DNA of 64,000 nucleotides from Rhodospirillales bacterium (GTDB lineage: Bacteria > Pseudomonadota > Alphaproteobacteria > Rhodospirillales > JANQFP01), in assembly GCA_028277795.1 (NCBI GenBank), contig JANQFP010000045.1:1-64000 (forward strand), read 5' to 3'. Both the position numbers and the translations under genes were made by a program. This document shows, piece after piece, positions 40,716-49,836 of the stretch. Every line of letters begins with the position of its first letter. Positions within the stretch are counted from its first letter, which is position 1. Under the pieces are notes generated by a model. It saw only the letters and a list, made by a program, of their open reading frames with translations. It had not been told where the DNA came from and made no database searches.

Positions 40716-40855
40716 CCCGATTCACTCCCGTGCCACGGTCCCAGGGTAGTTCAACGGCCGCCGCCTCCCCTTGTCGCCGATCAAGGGGCCGCCGCGCCGC
40801 CGCCATCGTCTTGCCCTGGTGCCGTGGCGGCGGTATAAACGCGGCGCGCGAGGTT

Positions 40856-40932
40856 CGGAGTGTAGCTCAGCCTGGTAGAGCACCGTCTTCGGGAGGCGGG
40901 GGCCGGTGGTTCAAATCCACTCACTCCGACCA
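40856..40932 (+). tRNA. tRNA-Pro (CGG)
   Basis: 77 nt, including an encoded CCA. Acceptor CGGAGTG/CACTCCG, D arm GCTC-AGCCTGGTA-GAGC, anticodon stem CCGTC/GGCGG with loop TTCGGGA (anticodon CGG), variable GGGCC, T arm GGTGG/CCACT. All stems pair, with one G-T in the anticodon stem and one in the T stem. It lies between the divergent nirN-like and dctP-like genes. Confidence 0.95.
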
Positions 40933-41004
40933 TTTCCATCCCGTCACGGGTTTTCCCTCGCTGCCATCCATCGTGCGCCGCAATCGGCAGACCACTGACT
41001 GAGC

Positions 41005-42132
41005 ATGCGCGACGCAATCATCGGCATCATCGTCGGCGTGGTGGTTGGCGTGGTGGTCGGCGCCACGGTCATCGCGCCACGGCTGCAGCCGCGCGGCGAA
41101 GGACCGACTTTGGCCGCGGGCCCGAAGTCGTCGGGCGCGTCGGCGAGCGCGGGTTCGCTGTCCGGGCGGCAGGTGCGTTGGACCATGGGCAGCGCCTACG
41201 CCCCCTCGCTGCCCCTGGCCGGTGCCCTAGCCAAGCGGGTGGAGAGCGGCATCTGGCGGGTCTCCGCCGGCGGCTTGGAGCTCAGGTACCACGAGCCCGG
41301 CGCCCCGGTTCCCCCTGCCGATCTGTTCAACGCCGTGGCCCGCGGGTCCATCGACGCCGCCTTCGCCACGCCGGGCCTGTGGACCGACAAGATCCCGGCG
41401 CTGCAGCTTTTCGCGGCGGTTCCATTCGGCCCGCCCTCCGAGGAATACCTGGCGTGGATGGATTTCGGCGGCGGCAAGCGGCTGTTCGAACGCCTCTACC
41501 ACAGGCACGGCCTGCACAGCGTCGTCTGCGGCATCATGGCGCCCGTGGCCTCGGCGTGGCTGCGCCGCGAGGTGAACACCCTCGACGAGCTCAAGGGCCT
41601 GAGGATGCGCATCGACGGGCTCGGCGCCAAGGTCGTCAGCCGCCTCGGGGTGGAGGCCGTGGCCCTGCCCGACGACCAGGTGTTGATGGCATTGGAAAGC
41701 GGCGACATCGATGCCGCCCAGTACGCCACGCCGGCCATCGACCGGACGGTGGGCCTCCAGCAGTTCGCCAAGCACTACTATTTCCCGGGATGGCACCAGC
41801 CGGCAACGGTCTTCGACCTGATCATCAACCGCGACCGCTGGAACGCCCTTTCGGCGACCCGCAAGGCGCAGATCGAGGCGGTGTGCGGCGACAACGTGCG
41901 CCGCGGCCTAGCCGAGAGCGAGGGCCTCCAGTTCGCTGCCCTCAAGGCCCTCACCGCCGAGGGCGTACAGGTCCACCGCTGGCCGGCCGAGATCCTGGAT
42001 GCCCTGGCCGACGCCTGGCAGCAGGTGGCACGCGAGCAGGCCGCCGCCGACAGCGCTTTTCGCGAGGTGTGGGACTCGCTGAGCGCCTTTCGCCGCGATT
42101 ACGCCGTATGGTCTGACCTGGCCCGACCCTGA
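41005..42132 (+). CDS. TRAP transporter DctP-type substrate-binding protein (orphan)
   Basis: 375 aa. N-terminal hydrophobic Gly/Val-rich anchor (IIGIIVGVVVGVVVGATVI) instead of a cleavable signal, then a DctP fold: WTMGSAYAPSLPLAGALAKRV, LWTDKIPALQLFAAVPFG, ELKGLRMRIDGLGAKVVSRLGV, LPDDQVLMALESGDIDAAQY and ITNRDRWNAL-like helices. Family members bind organic or keto acids. No dctQ or dctM follows, so its permease must be elsewhere; the anchored N-terminus is unusual. Confidence 0.85.
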   Translation: MRDAIIGIIVGVVVGVVVGATVIAPRLQPRGEGPTLAAGPKSSGASASAGSLSGRQVRWTMGSAYAPSLPLAGALAKRVESGIWRVSAGGLELRYHEPGAPVPPADLFNAVARGSIDAAFATPGLWTDKIPALQLFAAVPFGPPSEEYLAWMDFGGGKRLFERLYHRHGLHSVVCGIMAPVASAWLRREVNTLDELKGLRMRIDGLGAKVVSRLGVEAVALPDDQVLMALESGDIDAAQYATPAIDRTVGLQQFAKHYYFPGWHQPATVFDLIINRDRWNALSATRKAQIEAVCGDNVRRGLAESEGLQFAALKALTAEGVQVHRWPAEILDALADAWQQVAREQAAADSAFREVWDSLSAFRRDYAVWSDLARP

Positions 42133-42195
42133 CGGCGGGACACGTCGATGCCTCACTGATGCCGCATTTGGCGGTCATTCATGGATCGGTAACGG

Positions 42196-42224
42196 TTGCA
42201 AGGCTTGGCCCCGTCGTCAATAAT
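42196..42224 (+). promoter_or_regulatory. Sigma70-type promoter of the cytochrome c gene
   Basis: TTGCAA (42196-42201), 17-nt spacer, AATAAT (42219-42224), 50 nt upstream of the cytochrome c start codon. The first half is close to TTGACA and the second close to TATAAT. Confidence 0.5.
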
Positions 42225-42273
42225 GCGCGCCGTTTTGTTGCAAGTGCACACAGCCTGTAGGAGAGACGTCTCG

Positions 42274-42684
42274 ATGAAAAAGGCAACGGTTCTCGCCGTC
42301 GGACTGGCCGTGGCGACGTCGCTGGCAAGCGGCTCGGCACTGGCTGCCGGCGATGCCGGGAAGGGCGAGAAGGTCTTCAAGAAGTGCGTCGCCTGTCACA
42401 CCATCAAGAAGGGCGACAAGAACAAGGTCGGCCCCAACCTGTTTGCCGTCGTCGGCCGCACCGCGGGCACGGTCGATGGCTTCAAGTACTCCAAGGGCTT
42501 CCTGATGGCGGCCGAGAAGATCGGGAGCTGGGAGGAGGGCGAGATCTTCGAGTATCTGGCGGACCCCACCAAGTTCCTGCAGAAGGTCGCCGGGAGCAAG
42601 AAGGCACGCAGCAAGATGACGTTCAAGCTGAAGAAGGAAGATCAGCGCAACGACGTCATCGCCTTCCTCAAGGCCAATCAGTAG
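42274..42684 (+). CDS. Soluble class I cytochrome c
   Basis: 136 aa precursor; signal peptide ends ASGSALA-AGDAGKG, mature ~112 aa. Heme site CVACH near residue 38, and the axial methionine probably in KARSKMTFKLK near the C-terminus. Similar to cytochrome c2/c550 with KKGDKNKVGPNLFAVVGRTAGTV. Periplasmic electron carrier. ATG at 42274 has AGGAGA upstream. Transcribed alone from the promoter at 42196 and ended by the hairpin at 42724. Confidence 0.9.
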   Translation: MKKATVLAVGLAVATSLASGSALAAGDAGKGEKVFKKCVACHTIKKGDKNKVGPNLFAVVGRTAGTVDGFKYSKGFLMAAEKIGSWEEGEIFEYLADPTKFLQKVAGSKKARSKMTFKLKKEDQRNDVIAFLKANQ

Positions 42685-42723
42685 GCTGACCTGCCGGACC
42701 GCCGCCGACGCGGCGGTGAGGCG

Positions 42724-42776
42724 CAGGCCGGGATCGCGCCCCCTCGTTCGAGGGGGCGCCGCGGTTCGGCCTGTTT
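42724..42776. terminator. Bidirectional terminator
   Basis: A perfect 11-bp stem, GCGCCCCCTCG/CGAGGGGGCGC (42736-42759), lies inside an outer CAGGCCG/CGGCCTG stem and is followed by TTTCTAT on the plus strand. It separates the cytochrome c gene from the convergent universal stress gene. Confidence 0.75.
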
Positions 42777-43205
42777 CTATCCCCGGACGACGAGCACCGA
42801 GCACTCGGCGTGGCGGACCACCCGGGCCGCGTTGGGGCCGAGCAGGTAGTCCTTGAGCTCGGGCCGGCCGGCCGACACGACGATCAGGTCGGCCCCCACC
42901 TTGCCGGCGACGCTCAGGATCACTTCATAGACCGTTCCCTCGCCGACCACGTGGCGGACGCGCACCCCCTCAGGCACCTTCTGGTCGACGAAATCGCGCA
43001 GCTTGTGCATGACCTCATCGGCCACCTTCTTCTCATAGCCCCTGGGGAAGTACTGGCCAACGATGCTCATGCCGAAGTCGGGGACGACGGTGAGCACGTG
43101 CAGCCGGGCGTCGAAGGCGCGGCAGTACTCGATGGCCAGGGGCAGGGTGCGGTTCCACGAGGTCTCGTCGTTGAGGTCTACGGCGAGCAGGATGTCGTTA
43201 TACAT
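42777..43205 (-). CDS. Universal stress protein (UspA family)
   Basis: 142 aa. DILLAVDLNDETSWNRTLPLAIEY at the start, VLTVVPDF strand, and a C-terminal nucleotide-binding loop VVSAGRPELKDYLLGPNAARVVRHAECSVLVVRG, in which GPNA replaces the more usual GSVA. It is the last gene of the TAXI-TRAP operon. In some TRAP systems, a Usp protein binds ATP and modulates the transporter. Confidence 0.88.
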   Translation of the reverse strand: MYNDILLAVDLNDETSWNRTLPLAIEYCRAFDARLHVLTVVPDFGMSIVGQYFPRGYEKKVADEVMHKLRDFVDQKVPEGVRVRHVVGEGTVYEVILSVAGKVGADLIVVSAGRPELKDYLLGPNAARVVRHAECSVLVVRG

Positions 43206-43219
43206 GTTGTTGGCCCCCC

Positions 43220-45808
43220 TCAGGCCGCTGTCGCCGATTCGGTGCGCAGCCGCCTTCCCCGCTGCAGCAGGATGATCAGGCCGAGGACGACCACTGCGGG
43301 GATGTACATGAGCTGCTTGGGCGGCCGGTCGGTCTTCACCTGGACGCTGGCCACTTCCCAGTCGAAGTCGATCTTCTGTTTCTCGGCGACACTGCCGAAG
43401 ACCACGTTGTCGACGATCATGCGGCCGTTCTCGCTCCTGAGCTCGAGGCCGGCCTCGGCGAGCCGCGCCTGACCGTCGGCCTTGGCCCCCATGGGCAGCA
43501 TCACCACCTTGTCGACCGCGTTGCCTTCCAGGTCCTCGCCGACCACCTGGATCCGGATCTGGGCGTTGTCGGGCAGGTTGCCGGCGATCTCGTGAATGCC
43601 CGTGGCGGGCACGCTCTCCAGCGGCGGGATGATCATGTCCATCCAGTAGCCGGGGCGGAACAGGGTGAAGGCGACCAGCAGCAGGGCCAGGGTCTCCCAA
43701 ATTCGGCTCTTGACCAGGAAGAACCCCTGGGTGGCGGCGGCGAACACCAGCATGGCCGTCACTGCCGACGCAACGGTGAGCACGAACTCCCACCAATGGT
43801 CGATGCCGATCATCAGGAGCTGGGTATTGAAGATGAACAGGAAGGGCAGGATGGCGGTGCGGATGTCGTAGGCGAATCCCTGCAGGCCGGTGCGGATGGG
43901 GTCGCCGCCGGAGATGGCCGCGGCGGCGAAGGCTGCGAGGCCCACCGGCGGCGTGTCGTCGGCCAGGATGCCGAAGTAGAAGACGAACATGTGCACCGCG
44001 ATCAGCGGCACGATCAGGCCGGCCTCGGCCCCGAGGGTCACCACCACCGGCGCCATCAGCGACGAGACGACGATGTAGTTGGCGGTGGTCGGCAGGCCCA
44101 TGCCCAGGATCAGGCTGATGAGCGCGGTGAACAGCAGCAGCAGCAGCAGATTGCCGCCCGAGATCAGCTCGACGAACTCGGTCATCACCTGGCCGATGCC
44201 GGTCAGGGTCACGGTGCCGACGATGATGCCGGCGGCGGCCGTGGCGACGCCGATGCCGATCATGTTGCGCGACCCGGCCACCAGGCCCTCGAACAGGTCG
44301 GTGACCCCGTGGCGCACCGAATCGCCCCAATGGCCGGTGGCCCGGAAAATGGCCTGGATGGGCCGCTGGGTGAGCACGATGAAGATCATGAACACCGACG
44401 CCCAGAAGGCCGACAGACCGGGCGACAGACGCTCGACGGTCAGGCACCACACCAGCACGACGACGGGCAGCAGGTAGTAGAGGCCCACCTTGACGGTGGG
44501 GCCCGGCTCCGGCAGCTCGACGATCTCGTGGCTGGTGTCGAGCTCCGGGAAGCGGGCCGCGTACTTGAGCAGGCCCACGTAGGCGACGAGCAGCAGCAGC
44601 GATGCGATCCACGGCGTGGCGTCTCCCGCCACGACCTTGATCCAGCCCAGCCCATAATAGACGGCCGCCGACAGCACGATCAGGCCGACGATGACGGTGG
44701 CGAAGGTGAACAGGCTCTGCAGGAAGGTCCGTTTGAAGCGGCGCGGCAGACCCTGCATGTTGGCCTTCATGGCCTCCAGGTGGACGATGTAGACCAGGGC
44801 CACGTAGGAGATGATAGCGGGCAGGAAGGCGTGCTTGATCACCTCCACGTAGCTGATGCCCACGTACTCCACCATCAGGAACGCCGCCGCGCCCATGATC
44901 GGCGGCGTGAGCTGGCCGTTGGTGGACGACGCCACCTCGACGGCGCCCGCTTTTTCGGCGGGAAAGCCGACCCGCTTCATCAGCGGAATGGTGAAGGTGC
45001 CCGTGGTCACCACGTTGGCGATGGACGACCCCGAGACCAGGCCGGTCATGCCGGACGACACCACCGCTGCCTTGGCCGGGCCGCCGCGCATGTGGCCGAG
45101 CAGGGCGAAGGCGACGCGGATGAAGTAGTTGCCGGCGCCGGCCCGCTCCAGCAGCGACCCGAACAGCACGAACAGGAACACCATGTCGGTGGACACCCCG
45201 AGGGCGACGCCGAACACGCCTTCCGTCTGCAGCCAGTAATGGGACATGCCCTTGGCCAGGCTCGCCCCCTTGTGGGCGATGACGTCGGGCATCCAGGGAC
45301 CGCCGAAGGTATAGATGAGGAAGACGATGGCCACCACCATCAGGGGCGGCCCCAACGCCCGCCGGGTGGCCTCGAGGAGCATGACCAGCCCCACCACGCC
45401 GACGACGATGTCCATGGTGGTGGGATCGCCGGGCCGGTCCGCGAGGGCTTCGTAGAACAGATAGAGGTAGCCGGCGGCGAAGGCGCCCACCAAGGCGAAC
45501 ACCCAGTCCTGGATCGGGATGTACCGGCGGGGTGACCGCTTGAGGGCCGGGAAGGCGAGGTAGGCGAGGAAGACGGCGAAGGCCAAATGGATGGAGCGCG
45601 CCTCGCTGCCGTTGAAGACGCCGAAGCGCAGCATGAACGGCAGCGGCGACGCGTACCAGAGCTGGAAGAGGGCCCAGGCGAGCGGTACGTACCACAGGAT
45701 CTTGGCCGGGATCCCGGACGGCGCCCGCGCACCGGTGTCCGCCTCCGCGATCATGTCCTGGAGGTTCTGATCGTTCGCGGCCGGCTCGACGGGTTTCTCT
45801 TCGCTCAT
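43220..45808 (-). CDS. TRAP transporter fused permease (4TM/12TM)
   Basis: 862 aa. DctQ-like N-terminal four-helix part fused to the DctM-like 12-helix part. AVVSSGMTGLVSGSSIANVVTTGTFTIPLMKRVGF and its counterpart ISLILGMGLPTTANYIVVSSLMAPVV are the two family re-entrant motifs. A C-terminal soluble domain (about 765-840) precedes the last helix. Works with a TAXI-type binding protein. Preceded by GGGAGA ribosome site. Confidence 0.93.
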   Translation of the reverse strand: MSEEKPVEPAANDQNLQDMIAEADTGARAPSGIPAKILWYVPLAWALFQLWYASPLPFMLRFGVFNGSEARSIHLAFAVFLAYLAFPALKRSPRRYIPIQDWVFALVGAFAAGYLYLFYEALADRPGDPTTMDIVVGVVGLVMLLEATRRALGPPLMVVAIVFLIYTFGGPWMPDVIAHKGASLAKGMSHYWLQTEGVFGVALGVSTDMVFLFVLFGSLLERAGAGNYFIRVAFALLGHMRGGPAKAAVVSSGMTGLVSGSSIANVVTTGTFTIPLMKRVGFPAEKAGAVEVASSTNGQLTPPIMGAAAFLMVEYVGISYVEVIKHAFLPAIISYVALVYIVHLEAMKANMQGLPRRFKRTFLQSLFTFATVIVGLIVLSAAVYYGLGWIKVVAGDATPWIASLLLLVAYVGLLKYAARFPELDTSHEIVELPEPGPTVKVGLYYLLPVVVLVWCLTVERLSPGLSAFWASVFMIFIVLTQRPIQAIFRATGHWGDSVRHGVTDLFEGLVAGSRNMIGIGVATAAAGIIVGTVTLTGIGQVMTEFVELISGGNLLLLLLFTALISLILGMGLPTTANYIVVSSLMAPVVVTLGAEAGLIVPLIAVHMFVFYFGILADDTPPVGLAAFAAAAISGGDPIRTGLQGFAYDIRTAILPFLFIFNTQLLMIGIDHWWEFVLTVASAVTAMLVFAAATQGFFLVKSRIWETLALLLVAFTLFRPGYWMDMIIPPLESVPATGIHEIAGNLPDNAQIRIQVVGEDLEGNAVDKVVMLPMGAKADGQARLAEAGLELRSENGRMIVDNVVFGSVAEKQKIDFDWEVASVQVKTDRPPKQLMYIPAVVVLGLIILLQRGRRLRTESATAA

Positions 45809-45873
45809 CTCGTCTGTCTCCCTGCGCCCCCCGGCCGCCTCGGACGGGGAGCGTCGCCCTCGCGGGCTTCGGC

Positions 45874-46839
45874 TCAGCGGAGCCCCGCCTCCCGGAAGTA
45901 CCGTTCCGCCCCCTCGTGCAAGGGCGCGGACAGGCCGTCGGTGGCCATGCGCCTGGGGTCTACGCCGGCGATGGCCGGGTGCATCTTGCGGAAGCGGGTC
46001 AGGTTCTGGAACACGGCTTTGACGACGGCGTAGGCGGTCTCGGCGTCCACTTCGGCCGCCGTCACCAACGTGGCCTTGACGCCGAACGTCTCCACCGTGT
46101 CGGGATTGCCCGCGTACATGCCGCCGGGGATGGTGGCATAGGTGTAATAGGGGTTCTCGGTCACCAGCTTGTCGATGGCGTCGCCGACCACCTCGACGAC
46201 GATCGCGTCGCACAGGCCCGCGGCCTTGCTCACCGACGCGTTGGGGTGGCCGACGGTGTAGACCATGGCCTGGATTCGGTCATGGCACAGGGCCAGGGAC
46301 TGCTCACTGGCGGGCAGTTCCTCGGCGAGGGCGAAGTCCCGCCGGGTCCAGCCCTTGGCCCGCATCACCACTTCCATGGTCGCCCGTTGCCCCGATCCCG
46401 GATTGCCGATGTTGACCCGCTTGCCCATCAGGTCGTCGAGGGTGCGCACCCCCGAATCCCGCCGGGCGACCAGGGTGAAGGGCTCGGCATGGACGGAGAA
46501 CAGAGCGCGCAGGTTCCGGTAGGAGGAGTCCATGAACTGGAACGGCCCGGTCCCGTTGACCGCATGGTACTGCCAGTCGGACTGCACCAGGCCCAGGTCG
46601 TAGGCGCCGTTGCGCACGTTCTCCAGGTTGGACAGCGATCCCGGGGTCTCCAGCACCCGGCAGGTCACGCCCTCCACCTGACGGTTGATCAGGTGACAGA
46701 TGGCCCGGCCCACCTGGTAGTAGACGCCCTCCTTACTGCCCGTGCCGATGATGATTTCGAATGCGCTGGCGGCGGAGGGTGCCCAGAACGACGCCAACGC
46801 CACCGCCAGCGCCGCGCCCCATGCCGAGGTCTTCCTCAT
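45874..46839 (-). CDS. TAXI-type TRAP substrate-binding protein 1
   Basis: 321 aa precursor from the ATG at 46839 (earlier starts add an arginine-rich stretch). Signal peptide ends SAASA-FEIIIGTG. TAXI hallmarks: [49 protein letters not shown] and VYTVGHPNASV. Strongly similar throughout to the next gene; two paralogues share one permease. Family members bind small organic acids such as glutamate, 2-oxoglutarate or taurine. Confidence 0.9.
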   Translation of the reverse strand: MRKTSAWGAALAVALASFWAPSAASAFEIIIGTGSKEGVYYQVGRAICHLINRQVEGVTCRVLETPGSLSNLENVRNGAYDLGLVQSDWQYHAVNGTGPFQFMDSSYRNLRALFSVHAEPFTLVARRDSGVRTLDDLMGKRVNIGNPGSGQRATMEVVMRAKGWTRRDFALAEELPASEQSLALCHDRIQAMVYTVGHPNASVSKAAGLCDAIVVEVVGDAIDKLVTENPYYTYATIPGGMYAGNPDTVETFGVKATLVTAAEVDAETAYAVVKAVFQNLTRFRKMHPAIAGVDPRRMATDGLSAPLHEGAERYFREAGLR

Positions 46840-46939
46840 GGGCCTCGTCCCGATTCGGTGATTACGGCCGCGCCTCCTGCGGCCCCGGCCCGCGCCAGGG
46901 AGAGGGGGGAACGGCACCGCCGCCGTTCCCCCACGCCCA

Positions 46940-47920
46940 TTACATCAGGCCTGCTTCCTTGTAGTACTTGGCCGCGCCATCGTGCAGCGGGGCCGATAGG
47001 CCGTCCTTGATCATCTCGTTCTTTTTCAAGACCCTGAAGGCGGGATGGAGCTTCTTGAAGTCGTCGAAGTTCTCGAACACCGCCTTGACCACGTGATACA
47101 CGGTGTCGGCCGACGCCCGGGTCGAGGACACGAACGTGGCGCCGACGCCGAAGGTCATCACGTCGTTGGGATTACCCCTGTACATGCCGCCCGGAATGGT
47201 GGCCGTGCGGTAGTAGGCGTTGTCATTGACCAGCTTGCTGATGACCGGGCCGCTGACTTCGACGATCACGCTGTCGCACGAGGTCGTGGCTTCCTTGATC
47301 GAGCCGCTGGGGTGACCGACGGTGAACACCATGGCGTCGATCTTGTTGTCGCACAGGGCCTTGGACTGCTCGGCCGACTTCAGCTCGGAGGCCAGCTTGA
47401 ACGTGGACTTGGTCCAGCCCAATGCCGCCATCACCACTTCCATGGTGCCGCGCTGGCCGGAGCCGGGGTTGCCGATGTTGACCCGCTTGCCCTTGAGGTC
47501 GTTGAAGTGCTTGATGCCGGAATCGGCACGGGCGACCACGGTGAAGGGCTCCGGATGCACCGAGAACACGGCCCGCAGCTCCGTGAACGGCCCCTTGTCC
47601 TTGAACTTCGAGGTGCCGTTGTAGGCGTGGTACTGCCAGTCGGACTGGGCGACGCCCATGTCCAGCTCGCCGGCGCGGATGGTGTTGATGTTGTAAACCG
47701 AGCCGCCGGTGCTCTCCACCGAGCACCGCACGCCGTGCATCTTGCGGCCCTTGTTGACCAGGCGGCAGATGGCGCCGCCGGTCGGGTAGTACACTCCGGT
47801 GACGCCTCCGGTGCCGATGGTGATGAAGTTCTGCTGGGCCTGCGCCGTACCGGTACCGGTGGCGTAGAAGACCCCCGCGGCCATCACCAGGGCGATTGCC
47901 GTTACGCTGAGTTTTTTCAT
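46940..47920 (-). CDS. TAXI-type TRAP substrate-binding protein 2
   Basis: 326 aa precursor from the ATG at 47920; signal peptide ends [78 protein letters not shown] and [11 protein letters not shown] parallel the neighbour gene position by position. First gene of the operon 47920-42777. The long 414-nt gap upstream (47921-48334) contains no gene but has a perfect A/T-run palindrome and an RpiR-like operator motif. Confidence 0.9.
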   Translation of the reverse strand: MKKLSVTAIALVMAAGVFYATGTGTAQAQQNFITIGTGGVTGVYYPTGGAICRLVNKGRKMHGVRCSVESTGGSVYNINTIRAGELDMGVAQSDWQYHAYNGTSKFKDKGPFTELRAVFSVHPEPFTVVARADSGIKHFNDLKGKRVNIGNPGSGQRGTMEVVMAALGWTKSTFKLASELKSAEQSKALCDNKIDAMVFTVGHPSGSIKEATTSCDSVIVEVSGPVISKLVNDNAYYRTATIPGGMYRGNPNDVMTFGVGATFVSSTRASADTVYHVVKAVFENFDDFKKLHPAFRVLKKNEMIKDGLSAPLHDGAAKYYKEAGLM

Positions 47921-48195
47921 GACGCTTCGTTCTCCCTTGACTGGGTTGCCAGACAGCAGGACTGGTCCGGTGCCGTTATGACACCGCACCGCTTCGCCAG
48001 CGGCGCGGACGATCGCCCGCAAGCCAATGGCGGATGAACGGTGTCGGTCGTGGCCGAAACCGTGCGGACGTTTGTCCACATGGTCTGAGTGTCGGTGTCC
48101 CGTATCCCGACACGTCCCCCGGTGCCTCCCTGTTTTCTCGCCGCCGCAGAGGCGACGAGTCCTTTAGTTTAAGGACGCTGGCCGTGACCACAACC

Positions 48196-48214
48196 GAAAA
48201 AACGTCGTTTTTTC
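48196..48214. promoter_or_regulatory. Perfect A/T-run palindrome
   Basis: GAAAAAACG-T-CGTTTTTTC. With only one central base it cannot form a normal loop, so an operator fits better than a terminator; a terminator of the aminotransferase transcript, reading leftwards, remains possible because the arm ends in a T run. Confidence 0.45.
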
Positions 48215-48277
48215 CGTCGTCTGGCAACAGCGGTCTGTCCATTGGCCGCGACCGCACCGTTGTACGGCGGTCCGCCC

Positions 48278-48290
48278 ATGCAACAAATGA
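48278..48290. promoter_or_regulatory. RpiR-like operator motif upstream of TAXI operon
   Basis: ATGCAACAAATGA matches ATGCAACAAACGA at 50810 in the rpiR-apt intergenic region at 12 of 13 positions. It lies about 360 nt upstream of the first TAXI gene and 45 nt downstream of the aminotransferase stop, suggesting that the RpiR protein also acts on the transporter operon. Confidence 0.4.
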
Positions 48291-48334
48291 TACTCACTTG
48301 CGGCCGATTGATGCAAATGAATCCCGGGAAGCGG

Positions 48335-49795
48335 TTACCTCGGAACGGCGGAGACGGCGGCATCGACGGCCTCATCCAGGATCTCGACGATCTCGGCGAC
48401 CTGGGCCTCGTCGATGATGTAGGGCGGCGCCAGCAGCACGTGGTCGCCGCGCACGCCGTCCGCGGTGCCGCCGGCGGGATAGCACAGGAGCCCGCGGTCC
48501 ATGGCCTCGGCCTTGATGCGGGCGAACAGCCGCAGCTCGGGGTCGAACGGCGCCTTGGTCTCCCGGTCGGCGACCAGTTCGACGCCCCAGAACAGGCCGC
48601 GCCCGCGCACGTCGCCGACGAACGGATGGTCGTCGAACCGCGCGTGCAAGGCATGGCCCAGCGCCGCGCCCTGGCGGCGGACGTTGGCCAGCAGATCGCG
48701 CCGCTGGATGGCCCGCTGGGTGGCCAGCGCCGCGGCGCACGCCGTCGGGTGGCCCATGTAGGTGTGGCCGTGCTGGAAGCTGCCGGAGCCGGCGTGCATG
48801 GCCTCGTACACGGGCTCGGCGGCCAGCACCGCGCCGATGGGCTGATAGCCGGCGCCCAGGCCCTTGGCCACGGTGACCAGGTCGGGGACCACGCCTTCCT
48901 GCTCGCAGGCGAACAGGGTGCCGGTGCGGCCCATGCCGCACATGACCTCGTCCAGGATCAGCAGCACGCCGTAGCGGTCGCAGATCTCGCGGATGCGGGC
49001 GAAGTAGCCGGGCACCGGCGGCACCACGCCCGCCGTGGCCCCGACCACCGTCTCGGCGACGAACGCAGCTACCGTCTGCGGCCCGAGGGCCAGGATGGCG
49101 GCCTCCAGCTCGTCAGCCACCCGGCGGCCGTACGCCTCCTCGCTCTCGCCCGGCGCCATGCCGCGGTAGGCGTAGCACGGTGCGATATGGGTGGCGGACG
49201 GCAGCATGGGCTCGAACAGGGCGCGGCGGCCGGCATTGTGGCCCACCGAAAGGGCGCCCAGGGTATTGCCGTGATAGCTCTGACGCCGGGCGATGAAGCG
49301 GTGGCGTTCCGGCCGGCCCCGTTCCACGTGCACCTGGCGGGCCATCTTCAGCGCCGTCTCCACCGCTTCCGAGCCGCCGGAGACGAAATAGACCCGGGAC
49401 AGGCCGTCCGGCGCCTGCCCGATCAACAGGTCGGCAAGCTCCTCTGCCGCCTGCGAGGTGAAGAAACCGGTGTGCGCATAGGGCAGAGTCTCGACCTGTT
49501 CGATGATGGCCCGGCGCACGTCCGGATCGCTGTGGCCCAGGCACGACACGGCGGCGCCGCCGCAGGCGTCCAGGTACCGCCGGCCCTCGGTGTCGAAGAT
49601 GTAGACGCCGTCGCCGCCGGCCACCATCGGGACCGGTTGGCGAAGCTGCCGATGGAAGACGCGGCTGGTCTCCCGCGGACGCAGCGTCTGCGGCGTGAAG
49701 GCGATGACTTCGGCGCCGTCGTCGGTCTCCCAGCAGGCGGGCGCGTCGGACAGGGTCGGGTCGGAGGCGAGGGGATTGGGGCTGAGGTGGGTCAT
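48335..49795 (-). CDS. Class III PLP-dependent aminotransferase
   Basis: 486 aa. Family landmarks: GDGVYIFDTEGRRYLDACGGAAVSCLGH near residue 60, FFTSQAAEELADLL, VYFVSGGSEAVETALKMARQ, ILDEVMCGMGRTG with the cofactor aspartate, and DLVTVAKGLGAGYQPIGAV with the PLP lysine (VAKG). C-terminal ends with PPYIIDEAQVAEIVEIL. Converts an amino donor such as beta-alanine, GABA or taurine; exact substrate unknown. It follows the rpiR gene by 42 nt on the same strand and is probably in its operon. Confidence 0.88.
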   Translation of the reverse strand: MTHLSPNPLASDPTLSDAPACWETDDGAEVIAFTPQTLRPRETSRVFHRQLRQPVPMVAGGDGVYIFDTEGRRYLDACGGAAVSCLGHSDPDVRRAIIEQVETLPYAHTGFFTSQAAEELADLLIGQAPDGLSRVYFVSGGSEAVETALKMARQVHVERGRPERHRFIARRQSYHGNTLGALSVGHNAGRRALFEPMLPSATHIAPCYAYRGMAPGESEEAYGRRVADELEAAILALGPQTVAAFVAETVVGATAGVVPPVPGYFARIREICDRYGVLLILDEVMCGMGRTGTLFACEQEGVVPDLVTVAKGLGAGYQPIGAVLAAEPVYEAMHAGSGSFQHGHTYMGHPTACAAALATQRAIQRRDLLANVRRQGAALGHALHARFDDHPFVGDVRGRGLFWGVELVADRETKAPFDPELRLFARIKAEAMDRGLLCYPAGGTADGVRGDHVLLAPPYIIDEAQVAEIVEILDEAVDAAVSAVPR

Positions 49796-49836
49796 GACGA
49801 AGGGCTTTCTCGACGGTGTTTTGGGCTTTGCGGAGT

